Source of the DNA: Desulfobacteraceae bacterium
Lineage (GTDB): Bacteria; Desulfobacterota; DSM-4660; Desulfatiglandales; Desulfatiglandaceae
Length of the DNA: 50,431 nucleotides
Direction: 5' to 3'
Assembly: GCA_003599015.1 (NCBI GenBank)
Contig: QZIK01000137.1
Span: 1-50,431 of the forward strand
Each line of letters begins with the position of its first letter. Positions within the stretch are counted from its first letter, which is position 1. Both the position numbers and the translations under genes were made by a program. The notes beneath the pieces are model-generated. The model was not told the DNA's origin. It saw only the letters and a list, made by a program, of their open reading frames with translations, and made no database searches. Shown in pieces: positions 25,078 to 34,180 of this stretch.

Positions 25078-27048
25078 ATGTCACTGGAAAGCATTAAGGT
25101 GTTAATGTCGGAGGAGCGTACCTTCCCACCTCCCGAAAATTTCAGCGCACGTGCACACATCAAGAGCATGGCGGAGTACGAAGAGCTTTATAGGCGTTCC
25201 CTGGAAGATCCGGAAGGATTCTGGGCCGATATGGCAGAAAAGAACATAACTTGGTTTAAGAAATGGGATAAGGTCTGGGAATGGGACTTCCACAAGCCCT
25301 ATATTAAGTTCTTCCTGAACGGAAAACTGAATGCCTCCTATAACTGTCTGGACAGACACCTCGGCAATTCCACGCGCAACAAGGCTGCAATAATCTGGGA
25401 GGCAGATGACGGTTCCTATAAGACTTACACATATCAACAGCTTTCATACGAGGTAAACCGCTTCGCCAATGTGCTCAAAAAGCATGGCATTAAAAAGGGA
25501 GACAGAGTAACGATATATCTCCCCATGATCCCAGAGATTGTAATAGCCATGCTTGCCTGTGCCCGCATAGGGGCCATACACAGTATCGTCTTTGGAGGAT
25601 TCAGCCCTCAGTCCCTCCAAGATAGGGTCCTCGATTGCCAGTCCGAGACTATAATCACGGCAGACAACGGACTCAGAGGGGGAAGGCCTGTTCCACTCAA
25701 GGCCAATGCAGATGAAGCAATCAAAGTCTGCCCCTTTGTGAAGAAGGTAATAGTAGTAAAACGTACGGGTAAGGCCGAGATGTATCCTCCAAGGGATTTA
25801 TGGTGGCACGAAGAAATGGCCGCTCCGGACATAAGCAATTACTGCGAGGCCGAGGTTATGGACGCGGAGGATCCCCTTTTTATTTTATATACTTCAGGCT
25901 CAACGGGAAAGCCTAAGGGAGTCCTCCATACAACCGGCGGCTACATGCTTTACGCCAATCTCACATTCAAGTGGATCTTCGACTATCATGAAGAGATGAT
26001 TCATTTCTGCACCGCCGACATAGGCTGGGTCACTGGTCACAGCTATATAGCCTACGGCCCTCTTTCCGCAGGAGCGACAAGTCTCATGTTCGAGGGCATT
26101 CCAACCTATCCGAATCCAGGAAGGTTTTGGGATATAGTTGATAAACACAAGGTTAACATTTTCTATACTGCACCAACAGCCATAAGGGCACTTATGAGAG
26201 AAGGGGAAGCTTGGGTGACAAGCCACGACCTCTCCTCATTGAGGCTTCTAGGCTCTGTGGGTGAGCCAATAAACCCGGAGGCCTGGATGTGGTATCACAC
26301 ATTTGTGGGTAAGGGGAAGATACCCATAGTTGATACCTGGTGGCAAACTGAGACCGGCGGCATCCTTATTACTCCATTGCCAGGCGCCATGACCCTCAAA
26401 CCCGGATCGGCCTGCAGACCTTTTCCCGGAGTGTTTCCAAAGGTGGTCAAGGAGGACGGATCACCGGCCGGAGTGAATGAAGGAGGATATCTTATAATAG
26501 AAAAACCGTGGCCGGGGATTCTGAGGGGGACGTATGGAGACCCGGGAAATAAGCGCATCAAGGAGGTGTACTTCTCCCGGCTTCCGGGTGTGTATCTGAC
26601 CGGAGACGGAGCCCGGGTTGATGCAGACGGAGATTACTGGCTGATGGGCCGCATAGATGATGTTATAAATATCTCCGGTCATAGACTGGGCACAGCGGAA
26701 GTGGAGTCAGCCCTCGTAAGCCATGAGGCGGTAGCGGAGGCGGCTGTCGTGGGGTTCCCCCACGAGATTAAGGGAGAGGGCATTTATGTATTCGTAACCC
26801 TCAAGGAAGGGTTAAAGGCCACCGAGGATCTCAAGAAAACCCTTGTTCAGCATGTCAGAAGGGTAATCGGACCCATTGCTTCGCCGGACAAACTCCAGTT
26901 CGCACCCGGTCTTCCCAAGACAAGGAGCGGAAAGATCATGCGCAGAATCCTTAGAAAGATAGCCCAGGGTGCCCTAGAGGAATTGGGTGATACATCAACC
27001 CTGGCGGATCCGAGTGTAGTTGATAACCTTGTAAAGGAGAGGTTATAG
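25078..27048 (+). CDS. acs: Acetyl-CoA synthetase (AMP-forming)
   Basis: Acetate + ATP + CoA to acetyl-CoA + AMP + PPi, cytoplasmic. Length of 656 residues matches Acs (about 650). ACS N-terminal domain about 30-90; P-loop [11 protein letters not shown] at 271-281; [10 protein letters not shown] at 418-427 with the tryptophan pair that limits the acyl pocket to acetate; YLTGDGA at 506-512; and Lys619 in LPKTRSGK, the catalytic lysine that is acetylated to switch off Acs in other bacteria. Start: ATG after AAGGAGGAAGCCAA. Upstream: symporter and hairpin; downstream: isochorismatase relic and prpE. Acetylation control by the GNAT fusion (10453) and the deacetylase (29550) is plausible from known AcuA/AcuC systems. 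Confidence 0.96.
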   Translation: MSLESIKVLMSEERTFPPPENFSARAHIKSMAEYEELYRRSLEDPEGFWADMAEKNITWFKKWDKVWEWDFHKPYIKFFLNGKLNASYNCLDRHLGNSTRNKAAIIWEADDGSYKTYTYQQLSYEVNRFANVLKKHGIKKGDRVTIYLPMIPEIVIAMLACARIGAIHSIVFGGFSPQSLQDRVLDCQSETIITADNGLRGGRPVPLKANADEAIKVCPFVKKVIVVKRTGKAEMYPPRDLWWHEEMAAPDISNYCEAEVMDAEDPLFILYTSGSTGKPKGVLHTTGGYMLYANLTFKWIFDYHEEMIHFCTADIGWVTGHSYIAYGPLSAGATSLMFEGIPTYPNPGRFWDIVDKHKVNIFYTAPTAIRALMREGEAWVTSHDLSSLRLLGSVGEPINPEAWMWYHTFVGKGKIPIVDTWWQTETGGILITPLPGAMTLKPGSACRPFPGVFPKVVKEDGSPAGVNEGGYLIIEKPWPGILRGTYGDPGNKRIKEVYFSRLPGVYLTGDGARVDADGDYWLMGRIDDVINISGHRLGTAEVESALVSHEAVAEAAVVGFPHEIKGEGIYVFVTLKEGLKATEDLKKTLVQHVRRVIGPIASPDKLQFAPGLPKTRSGKIMRRILRKIAQGALEELGDTSTLADPSVVDNLVKERL

Positions 27049-27086
27049 TCAGACCAACAAGCAGTTAACGAGGAAGCAAGGTATAT

Positions 27087-27544
27087 AGATTTAATTTAAG
27101 AAAAGAGCAGGCAATCCTTGTGATTGTGGACATCCAGGAGAAACTCGCCGCGGCGCAGTATTCAGGGACTGGGATTCACTCTCAAGGAGATAAGAGATGC
27201 CCTCCCCTTTACGAGCCCTTTGAAAAAACCGCTTTTGATTGCTCCAGGAAGGTTGGGTTCATATAAAAGGTGGCGGCTACGACAAAACAGATGGTACTTC
27301 TGACGGGAATGGAAGCCCACATATGAATACTCAAGACTGCTCTTGGTCTTTTGAAAGCCGGTTACGAGGTGCAGGTTATAAGGGTTGCCTTATTCCCTAG
27401 AAGAAAAGATGATTTCTCAAGGCTTCCATTGAACTCATGCAGTAGGATGGAGAGGTTATAACGGTTAAAGAGACGGTTCTTTTCCAGTTGTTGGAAAGGG
27501 CCGGAACAGGGTCTTTCAAAATTATTTCCAAGAGGCTCAAATGA
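27087..27544 (+). pseudogene. Isochorismatase-family hydrolase relic
   Basis: The frame beginning KEQAILVIVDIQEKLAAA has the family Asp. After a deletion, a short shifted stretch reads QGLGFTLKEIRDALP, then EPFEKTAFDC carries the family Lys. Next comes a TAA (27264-27266), then QMVLLTGMEAHI and a TGA at 27324-27326 exactly where the catalytic Cys codon should be, followed by ILKTALGLLKAGYEVQVI. Near 27419 the frame shifts again to VITVKETVLFQLLERAG..FKIISKRLK and a stop at 27542-27544. Deletion, two stops and two frameshifts make it a pseudogene. It ends just before the ribosome site of prpE. Confidence 0.8.
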
Positions 27545-27556
27545 AGCGGAGGAGTT

Positions 27557-29458
27557 ATGAATTACAGGGAGGCTTACCGGGAATCCATTGAGAGGCCCGA
27601 TTCCTTTTGGGGAAGGGCCGCAGAGGAGATAGCCTGGGATAAAAGATGGGACCAGGTACTTGACACCACAGACCTTCCGTTCTGCCGATGGTTTAGGGGA
27701 GGACGGCTCAACACGTGCTTTAACGCGCTTGACCGCCATGTTAAGGAAGGCAGGGGCGAGCAGAAGGCTTTGATCTACGACAGCCCTGTGACAAAAACCA
27801 TAAGCTCCCTAACATACAAAGAGCTGCTTCACAGGACCGCAAAAACCGCTGGATTTCTCAAGGCTCTGGGGGTCAGGAAAGGAGACACTGTCATTATCTA
27901 CATGCCCATGATCCCCGAGGCAGTGATATCAATGCTGGCGTGCGCTAGGATAGGGGCTATCCATTCTGTGGTATTCGGGGGCTTTGCCCCGAAGGAACTG
28001 GCGGTACGAATAGACCACGCAAAGCCGAAGGTGCTTCTTTCCGCCTCATGCGGAATAGAGGGGAACAAAGTCATTCCCTACAAGCCACTGGTGGATGAAG
28101 CAGTAGCAATAGCCAAACACAGACCAGAGCGATGCGTTATCCTGCAAAGGCCAATGGTTAATGGGAGCATCGAAAAAGGAAGGGACCTAGATTGGAGCGA
28201 GCTTGAAGAAAATGCCCAAGAGGCTAAATGCGTAAGCTTGGAGGCTACTGATCCTCTTTACATCCTTTACACATCAGGAACCACCGGCAAACCAAAAGGT
28301 GTAGTGAGGGACAACGGTGGACATGCAGTTGCACTCAAGTGGACCATGAAACACATTTATGGAATTGGGCCCGGAGATGTATATTGGGCTGCCTCTGACG
28401 TGGGGTGGGTGGTAGGACATTCCTACATTGTTTATGCCCCGCTCCTTATTGGGGCAACAAGTATTGTCTATGAAGGGAAACCGGTCGGGACCCCTGACCC
28501 TGGTGCATTCTGGAGAGTAATATCTCAGCACGGAGTAAAGGTTCTATTTACCGCCCCAACCGCCATGAGAGCAATAAAGAGAGAGGACCCAAAGGGAGAG
28601 CATCTCAAAAAGTATGATCTGTCTCACTTTAAGGCCCTTTTCCTCGCGGGCGAGAGAACCGATCCTGACACCTATAATTGGGCAAATGATCTACTCAACA
28701 AACCTGTGATAGATCACTGGTGGCAGACCGAGACAGGATGGGCTATAACAGGCAATTTCCTGGGGCTTGAGACTTTCCCCATCAAACCGGGATCTTCAAC
28801 CAAACCCATGCCCGGCTATGACCTAAGGGTGATTGATCCGGTAACAGGAAAAGAGGTAGGGCCAAATGAAAACGGGATAATTGTGGTGAAACTTCCTCTA
28901 CCCCCATCCAATCTGCCTACCCTCTGGAAAGATGACGAACGATTTCTTAACTCATATATGAAGCCTTATCCGGGTTTTTATCTGACCGGGGATGGAGGGT
29001 ATGTGGATGAGGACGGGTACGTTTTTGTGATGGGGAGGGTCGATGATGTCCTGAACGTGGCTGGGCACAGACTTTCTACTGGAGGAATGGAAGAAGTCCT
29101 GGCCAAACATCCAGAAGTTGCGGAATGCGCAGTCATAGGAGCGGCTGACGACCTCAAAGGTCAGGTTCCCGTTGGCCTTATAGTGCTCAAGAGCGGAGTA
29201 TACAGACCCCACGCTGAAATAGTAAGCGAAGTTATCAAAATGGTTAGAAAAGATATCGGTGCTGTTGCCTCATTCAAGAAGGCCGTGGTGGTGAAGAGAC
29301 TTCCCAAGACTAGATCAGGCAAGATTCTGAGAGGAACCATGCGCAAAATCGCTGATGGTGAAAAGGTTGGCATTCCCTCAACTATTGACGATCCGGCGGT
29401 GCTGGATGAGATAAAGGTTGCTTTGAATAGTATAGGATACGGCCCTCCGCCTTCTTAG
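27557..29458 (+). CDS. prpE: Propionyl-CoA synthetase type acyl-CoA ligase (PrpE/ACSS3)
   Basis: AMP-forming acyl-CoA synthetase of 633 residues, most like propionyl-CoA synthetases: VVRDNGGHAVALKWTMKHIY (249-268) and VYEGKPVGTPDPGAFWRVI (304-322) are family wording. P-loop YTSGTTGKPKG at 238-248, DHWWQTETGW at 386-395, FYLTGDGG at 474-481 and catalytic Lys589 in LPKTRSGK. It activates propionate (possibly acetate or acrylate) in the cytoplasm. It keeps the same C-terminal PKTRSGK acetylation context as Acs. Start: ATG with GCGGAGGAGTT. The short gap to the deacetylase gene (91 bases) suggests one transcript. Substrate preference is inferred from family likeness. Confidence 0.92.
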   Translation: MNYREAYRESIERPDSFWGRAAEEIAWDKRWDQVLDTTDLPFCRWFRGGRLNTCFNALDRHVKEGRGEQKALIYDSPVTKTISSLTYKELLHRTAKTAGFLKALGVRKGDTVIIYMPMIPEAVISMLACARIGAIHSVVFGGFAPKELAVRIDHAKPKVLLSASCGIEGNKVIPYKPLVDEAVAIAKHRPERCVILQRPMVNGSIEKGRDLDWSELEENAQEAKCVSLEATDPLYILYTSGTTGKPKGVVRDNGGHAVALKWTMKHIYGIGPGDVYWAASDVGWVVGHSYIVYAPLLIGATSIVYEGKPVGTPDPGAFWRVISQHGVKVLFTAPTAMRAIKREDPKGEHLKKYDLSHFKALFLAGERTDPDTYNWANDLLNKPVIDHWWQTETGWAITGNFLGLETFPIKPGSSTKPMPGYDLRVIDPVTGKEVGPNENGIIVVKLPLPPSNLPTLWKDDERFLNSYMKPYPGFYLTGDGGYVDEDGYVFVMGRVDDVLNVAGHRLSTGGMEEVLAKHPEVAECAVIGAADDLKGQVPVGLIVLKSGVYRPHAEIVSEVIKMVRKDIGAVASFKKAVVVKRLPKTRSGKILRGTMRKIADGEKVGIPSTIDDPAVLDEIKVALNSIGYGPPPS

Positions 29459-29549
29459 CAACTCGTTTCCTAGCTTCAATTGCGGACATTGAAAGACTGT
29501 TGGAAATATGCCTTCAGACTCAGGATGGATTTATGCGGAATCCGGTTTT

Positions 29550-30506
29550 ATGAGAAGAACAGGATTTCTTTACGACGAGCGTTTCCTCCTTCATCAAGGC
29601 GGGCCTGAGCACCCTGAGGCCCCCGAGCGGTTGCTGGCCATTTTGAAGGGCGCAAGCGAAAACGGGTTGATAGGATCTCTAACAAGGCTTGAAGGAGTTC
29701 TGCCGGATTTTTGCTGGGTGGAAGCAGTTCATTCGCGGCACTACATCACCCGTTTTGAAGAGGCCTGCCTTAAGGGGCTGGGAAATCTTGATCATCCAGA
29801 CAACGAAATATGCGAAGATTCATTCCTGGCAGCGATGCTGGCGGCAGGCGGTGTAATAGAAGCCAGTAAGAAGATAATGGAGGGGAGCATGGACAATGCT
29901 TTTTGCGCCGTAAGACCGCCTGGCCACCATGCAACACAGGACAAGGCAATGGGCTTTTGCCTCCTTAATAATGTGGCCATCGCAGCTCGTTATTTACAGA
30001 ATGCGTGGGGCCTTGAAAGAATAGGAATAGTGGACTTCGACGTCCACCACGGCAATGGAACCCAGCACATTTTTGAAGAAGATGATTCTGTCTTTTTTTA
30101 TTCCATACATGAGCACCCGAGCTTCGCATATCCAGGCACAGGAAGGGAATTTGAAATAGGCAGAGGCAATGGGCAAGGCTTCACACTCAATTCTCCCATG
30201 TTACCCGGAGCCGGAGACGAGGAATACCTCGATGCAATAGAAAGACTTCTTGTCCCTGCCTTCGATAGTTTCAGGCCAGAGTTTATATTGGTTTCAGCAG
30301 GATTTGATGGCCACAAAGACGACGACATGGGTGATATCCTGCTTACCACCGAGGGTTTCGCAAGTATTATGAAAAAAATCATGGACATTTGCCTCAGGCA
30401 TTCGAAGGGCAGGATATTGTCAGTCCTGGAAGGAGGTTACTGTCTAGAGCGCCTCCCCGAATTGGCAAGAGGTCATCTCGAGGTTCTGCTTGATGGAAAG
30501 ACATAA
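29550..30506 (+). CDS. Histone deacetylase-family (AcuC-like) deacetylase
   Basis: Zinc-dependent amidohydrolase of the HDAC/AcuC/acetylpolyamine family, 318 residues from the ATG at 29550, chosen because MRRTGFLYDERFLLHQGG matches the family N-terminus; an in-frame ATG lies 42 bases upstream. RPPGHHA gives the His pair 126/127; VDFDVHHGNGTQ gives zinc ligands Asp164 and His166; SAGFDGH gives Asp253; EGGY gives the transition-state Tyr297. In Bacillus, AcuC deacetylates Acs; here the gene follows acs and prpE, and a GNAT domain is encoded in the same locus, so reversing lysine acetylation of these synthetases is the natural hypothesis. Confidence 0.9.
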   Translation: MRRTGFLYDERFLLHQGGPEHPEAPERLLAILKGASENGLIGSLTRLEGVLPDFCWVEAVHSRHYITRFEEACLKGLGNLDHPDNEICEDSFLAAMLAAGGVIEASKKIMEGSMDNAFCAVRPPGHHATQDKAMGFCLLNNVAIAARYLQNAWGLERIGIVDFDVHHGNGTQHIFEEDDSVFFYSIHEHPSFAYPGTGREFEIGRGNGQGFTLNSPMLPGAGDEEYLDAIERLLVPAFDSFRPEFILVSAGFDGHKDDDMGDILLTTEGFASIMKKIMDICLRHSKGRILSVLEGGYCLERLPELARGHLEVLLDGKT

Positions 30507-30566
30507 GGTTTTTGCTACTTACAGTCTTTTTTAGGCATAGGAACGTAAAATGCGGGGGATGATTCC

Positions 30567-30906
30567 ATGTTCATCGACAGGTCTATGACGAGGAGGGTAA
30601 TAGCTATGGGTCTCCAAGACGGCTAATTACAGCCCGCGAGAAGATTTCCAATTAAAAATCGGAGCCTTGTCTGTGGTAAACCCTTACAAAACAATGATCA
30701 GGATCATAACTGTGAGATATGTACTTAGAGCACTGAGGGAGGTGATGAGTCTTAAGGAGCCGGGCATCCTTTTGTGTGTTCTGACTGAGGCCAGGCCGGG
30801 CAAAATGAAACGCCTTATAGATGCAATAAACGACGAGGGCATTCTCTTTGTAAGCGTTCTGGCAGTCCGTTCGTGGGAGAAGGGCAAAAAGGCTTTTTTT
30901 CCTTAG
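30567..30906 (+). pseudogene. CBS-domain protein relic
   Basis: Three phases carry consecutive pieces of one CBS-type protein. MFIDRSMTRRVIAMGLQD starts at 30567; LITAREKISN follows at about 30624; KIGALSVVNPYKTMIRIIT..YVLRALREVMSL and the end LTEARPGKMKRLIDAINDEG, ILFVSVLAVRSWEKGKK run to the stop at 30904-30906. Small indels separate the pieces and a stop interrupts the second. The second part resembles an ACT-like regulatory tail. It was once a small CBS-ACT regulator next to the acetate genes. Confidence 0.65.
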
Positions 30907-31244
30907 AGTGGTATCTGGGACAGTTCAAAAGGGCCCATGCCTGCCATCTTCTGGGGGACTGATGCCTGAATCAGGAACTTGAAGCTTTGAAGGCCTAGTG
31001 GCAAATTTGAAAATGCCCCCTGTCCCAAGATCAGGCAATTTGACCCGATGCACCGAGGCACTTGGTCCCCTAGAGAAGTAAGATACCGTCAAAGGTGACA
31101 GAAAAATGCCTTACGCCGCCTAGAGGAAATCATTTGATCTAAGCGTCCCGAACGATTATGCAGCTTTCCTGCAAGAAAGCTCAGATTACTTAAAGAAGAA
31201 GTTTTGATATCATACAGAATCTTACTTTCAGGAGGAGAAAAGCA
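30907..31244 (+). other. Non-coding or decayed gap before the gamma-CA-like gene
   Basis: No intact gene here. Near the right end the plus strand reads DLSVPNDYAAFLQESSDYLK (about 31138-31197), which looks like coding sequence but has frame breaks upstream and stops at TGA. I cannot name its family. The ribosome site of the next gene (AGGAGGAGAAAAGC) closes the gap. No promoter was recognised. Confidence 0.4.
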
Positions 31245-31862
31245 ATGCCCGCTTTTGAAAACATCAGAGTTAATCTGGCCGGAGATCGTCCGAGGATACA
31301 TCCAGACTCCTTGATTGATCCTTCCGCTCAGATAATAGGCAATGTTATTATTGAAAAAGATGTATTCGTTGGGCCACTCGCAGTCATAAGGGCTGATGAG
31401 CGCGGCTCTGACGGAACCGTACAGCCAATCACCATAGGCGAAGAAGTAAACATACAGGACGGAGTTATAATTCACACTCATGCTGGCAGTTCTGTAACAA
31501 TAGGAGCTCGATCATCCATAGCCCACGGCGTAACTATCCACGGGCCATGCACGATAGGAGCTGAATGCTTTCTGGCCATGAGAGCGACCATCTATAGGGC
31601 CACACTTGAAGACAATGTCTGGATAGGCATGGCGGCCATTGTAATGAAGGCGAAGCTTGAGCAGTTTACCTTAGTGCCGGCAGGGGCTATTGTGCGATCC
31701 CACCATGACATAGGAAGACTCAACCTGGTATCCCACAAAGAACAGGAATACATGAAGAATGTCCTGGACTCTGCGAGCCAGCTAAGGGAAGATTACCTGA
31801 ATGCCAGGGAAAGGGTGAAGAAGTATCTTAATGGCACTTCTACTGCTAAGATTGTCAAGTAG
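31245..31862 (+). CDS. Gamma-carbonic anhydrase-like left-handed beta-helix protein
   Basis: A 205-residue hexapeptide-repeat protein. Repeats of the [LIV]-G-x4 type run from about 20 to 150 (AQIIGNVIIEKDVFVGPLAV). The gamma-CA signature is present: NIQDGVIIH with His77, then His94 and His99 in SIAHGVTIHGP, the three zinc ligands, plus Arg49/Asp51 (VIRADE). A C-terminal helix (about 160-195) packs on the trimer. It could hydrate CO2 in the cytoplasm, which suits acetate oxidation, or be a CaiE/PaaY-like thioesterase or CoA-linked protein. Start: ATG with AGGAGGAGAAAAGC. Confidence 0.85.
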   Translation: MPAFENIRVNLAGDRPRIHPDSLIDPSAQIIGNVIIEKDVFVGPLAVIRADERGSDGTVQPITIGEEVNIQDGVIIHTHAGSSVTIGARSSIAHGVTIHGPCTIGAECFLAMRATIYRATLEDNVWIGMAAIVMKAKLEQFTLVPAGAIVRSHHDIGRLNLVSHKEQEYMKNVLDSASQLREDYLNARERVKKYLNGTSTAKIVK

Positions 31863-31937
31863 GTCGGATTTCAATAACATTTGCGATTGTTTTTAAATAC
31901 TAGTAGTGTGTTTCCACACATAACATAGCAATAGAAA

Positions 31938-32234
31938 TTATGAGGCCAATTCGATCCCATCCAGGCCGTATCTCCATTTTAATATCACTGGATCTTCATT
32001 GATCTTGTTTAGCCACTTTTCGATTCACATTTTAAGCTCTTAATTAGATTCTACGCGCATCCCCCTGGGCATTGTCCGCGCCATTTTGGAAAAGAAGGAC
32101 TTAATCAAGTTTTGCCACGATCCGTGAGCCGGGATGAATATGAACTCGAAGTGGTTTGGTATGCTTGCCAAATACTTGCATGTCTCTTTGGTGATATGAG
32201 CGTTGTGGTTGTCCAAAACCATCCGTACAGTCAC
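31938..32234 (-). mobile_element. IS630-family transposase C-terminal remnant
   Basis: On the minus strand VRMVLDNHNAHITKETCKYL and NHFEFIFIPAHGSWQNLIKS are the second part of an IS630-type DDE transposase (the Asp of LDNHNAH and, further on, SFFSKMARTMPRGMRV). A TAA at 32040-32042 breaks it, after which IEKWLNKINEDPVILKW continues in the usual way to about 31938. The N-terminal half is absent: the sequence stops at the hairpin at 32227-32253. No terminal inverted repeats or target duplication could be found. The element is inactive. Confidence 0.75.
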
Positions 32235-32253
32235 TCCTTCGGAGAGTGACTGT
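32227..32253. repeat. Perfect 10-bp inverted repeat at the IS630 break point
   Basis: ACAGTCACTC (32227-32236) and GAGTGACTGT (32244-32253) are perfect inverted arms around a 7-base centre. The transposase similarity ends inside the left arm. It has no T-run. It may be a deletion end point or an insertion target; its origin is not clear. Confidence 0.6.
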
Positions 32254-32407
32254 CCAAAGCCTTATAGTGTTCTATGAACTCTGCGCTGCGGTGGCGGTCT
32301 GCAACCATGCCATGAACATGGCAGGTCAAGAGCTATATGCAGACAAGATTATAAAAAAGTTTCATTTCCGTCCCCGGCTTGAGGTATTATGGATTCCCGG
32401 AGGAGAT

Positions 32408-33178
32408 ATGGGATTTTCAAGGAATTTCATCACACCCCAGCTCAGCAGATCAACCATAATCTATATTCTGCTTTTTCTCTGGCCTCATATGGCACACGGA
32501 GGTGAAATGAATACAGAACATCTTGACATATCAAGTCATTGTCTTCTTGGAAAGTTTATCCCCTCAGAACAAATTGAATTTATTGAGGTGGACGCTGCTT
32601 ATGGCAACAAGGCCAAGATGTATCTGCACAAACAAGCGTACGGGGCTTTCGTTGCAATGGCTGAAGAGGCACGCAACGCAGGCATTGTGTTGACAATACT
32701 CTCTGCAACCCGTACATTCCGGCATCAAAAAGAGATCTGGGAGACCAAGTGGAATGAGTGGCCTTTTGAGGAAGAACATGAAAAACGAGCTCTGACGATA
32801 CTCCAATACACGTCCATGCCGGGCGCTTCAAGGCACCATTGGGGGACAGACATTGATATCAACAGCCTTGAAAACGGATATTTTGAGAAAGGAGAAGGCC
32901 TCAAGGCTTATAGCTGGCTTAAGATCCGCGCAAGGGACTTCGGCTTCGGACAACCATATACAGCAAAAGGTATTGACAGGCCCTTCGGCCACGAGGAGGA
33001 AAAGTGGCACTGGTCTTATCTGCCGCTTTCAAGAAAGATGCTGAACCGATACCTCAAGAAGATCTCCCATAGGGATTTAAATGGATTCGAAGGGAGCAGC
33101 ACGGCTGCAAAAATTGATGTTATCGGCAAATATGTGAGAGGTATCAACAAGGAGTGCTACCAGCAGGAGGCAGATTGA
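32408..33178 (+). CDS. M15 (VanY-like) D,D-carboxypeptidase, exported
   Basis: Peptidoglycan D-Ala-D-Ala carboxypeptidase-like protein of 256 residues. I chose the ATG at 32408 because CCCGGAGGAGAT precedes it and an N-terminal signal sequence follows (STIIYILLFLWPHMAHGG, about 15-32). VanY signatures: SATRTFRHQKEIW near 99-111, SRHHWGTDIDIN with zinc ligands His143 and Asp150, and EKWHWSY with Glu198 and His201. It should trim pentapeptides or recycle wall peptides in the periplasm. It stands alone, convergent with gnd; the open frame upstream of 32408 runs through non-homologous sequence and is unlikely to be translated. Confidence 0.88.
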   Translation: MGFSRNFITPQLSRSTIIYILLFLWPHMAHGGEMNTEHLDISSHCLLGKFIPSEQIEFIEVDAAYGNKAKMYLHKQAYGAFVAMAEEARNAGIVLTILSATRTFRHQKEIWETKWNEWPFEEEHEKRALTILQYTSMPGASRHHWGTDIDINSLENGYFEKGEGLKAYSWLKIRARDFGFGQPYTAKGIDRPFGHEEEKWHWSYLPLSRKMLNRYLKKISHRDLNGFEGSSTAAKIDVIGKYVRGINKECYQQEAD

Positions 33179-33188
33179 TCACTACTCC

Positions 33189-33210
33189 GGCCAAAGGGCC
33201 TAAGGTTTTT
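33189..33210. terminator. Weak terminator between convergent genes
   Basis: GGCC-AAAG-GGCC (33189-33200) followed by TAAGGTTTTT lies between the ends of the M15 peptidase (+) and gnd (-). The stem is only four pairs, so this is a weak candidate; it would serve the plus-strand gene. Confidence 0.3.
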
Positions 33211-34111
33211 AAGCCCCCACAACCGAATGTCCCCCAAATTCCCTTCTGAGGGAAGCAACCAGCCTATCGGAAAAGGAATTGTCATCCTTTGAACGAAACC
33301 TGCTCATAAGAGCGAGGACGATTGCGGGAGCGGAAACGCTTGTTTCAATGGCCTGTTGCACTGTCCAGCGCCCTTCTCCGGAGTCATCCACGATCCCGCG
33401 TATGCCCTCAAGCCTGGGATCTTTTTTGAAGACAATCTCTGCCAGTTCAAGCAACCATGATCTTATGACGCTTCCCTGATTCCATAAGTGGGCAAGATCT
33501 CCAAAGTTAATGGATTCCGCATACGGCGAGGCATTGATTATCTGGAATCCTTCTGCATAGGCCTGCATCATTGCGTACTCAATACCGTTGTGAACCATTT
33601 TTACAAAATGCCCTGCACCCGATGGGCCGCAGTGGAGATGTCCGCCCTCTGGAGCAAGTGCTTCCAATAGAGGAAGCAAGCGCTCGTATACCTCCCTTGG
33701 GCCCCCTATCATAAGGCAATAGCCCTTTTCAAGGCCCCAGATGCCTCCGCTCACCCCCGCGTCCAAGAATACTATTCCATGTCCGGCCATCAGAGAGGAC
33801 CGCCTCAAGGCATCCTTGTAGTAGGAGTTCCCTCCGTCTATTACAATGTCACCTTCCGATAAGACCCCTCTTAATGACTCAAGATGGTCATCCACTGCAG
33901 GCCCTGCAGGAAGCATCATCCATACAATGCGTGGAGGTTCGAGCATTTTTGAGAGATCCATAAAGGAATAGGCCGCCTCTGCTCCTTCCTGCACTATCTC
34001 AATGGTCTTTCGGGAGGTCCTGTTGTAGGCGATAACCCTGTGGCCTCCCCTCAGCAACCTTTTTGCCATATTCATTCCCATGCGTCCAAGCCCTATCATG
34101 GCTATCTTCAA
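33209..34111 (-). CDS. gnd: 6-phosphogluconate dehydrogenase, short NAD-type
   Basis: A 300-residue decarboxylating 6-phosphogluconate dehydrogenase of the short (YqeC/GndA) class, about two thirds the length of the classical enzyme. Rossmann motif GLGRMG at 7-12, VIDGGNS at 90-96, the 6PGDH signature VSGGIWGLEKGYCLMIGG at 120-137 and catalytic Lys171/Asn175 in GHFVKMVHNGIEY are all present. It makes ribulose 5-phosphate, CO2 and NAD(P)H in the cytoplasm. It follows the QueG-like gene by 69 bases on the same strand. Start: ATG. No glucose-6-phosphate dehydrogenase gene is beside it within the window. Confidence 0.94.
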   Translation of the reverse strand: MKIAMIGLGRMGMNMAKRLLRGGHRVIAYNRTSRKTIEIVQEGAEAAYSFMDLSKMLEPPRIVWMMLPAGPAVDDHLESLRGVLSEGDIVIDGGNSYYKDALRRSSLMAGHGIVFLDAGVSGGIWGLEKGYCLMIGGPREVYERLLPLLEALAPEGGHLHCGPSGAGHFVKMVHNGIEYAMMQAYAEGFQIINASPYAESINFGDLAHLWNQGSVIRSWLLELAEIVFKKDPRLEGIRGIVDDSGEGRWTVQQAIETSVSAPAIVLALMSRFRSKDDNSFSDRLVASLRREFGGHSVVGA

Positions 34112-34180
34112 GGCTTCCCTCCTGTTGAAACGCTTATCTATTGCTTATGATCCCATTGGCCGGCAAGACGTTTCCTGCCT

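Noticed and set aside
27324-27326. UGA as selenocysteine in an isochorismatase-like enzyme
   Set aside because: The same frame has a TAA 60 bases upstream, a deletion in the N-terminal half and later frameshifts, so the gene is broken regardless of how UGA is read. No SECIS was recognised by eye.
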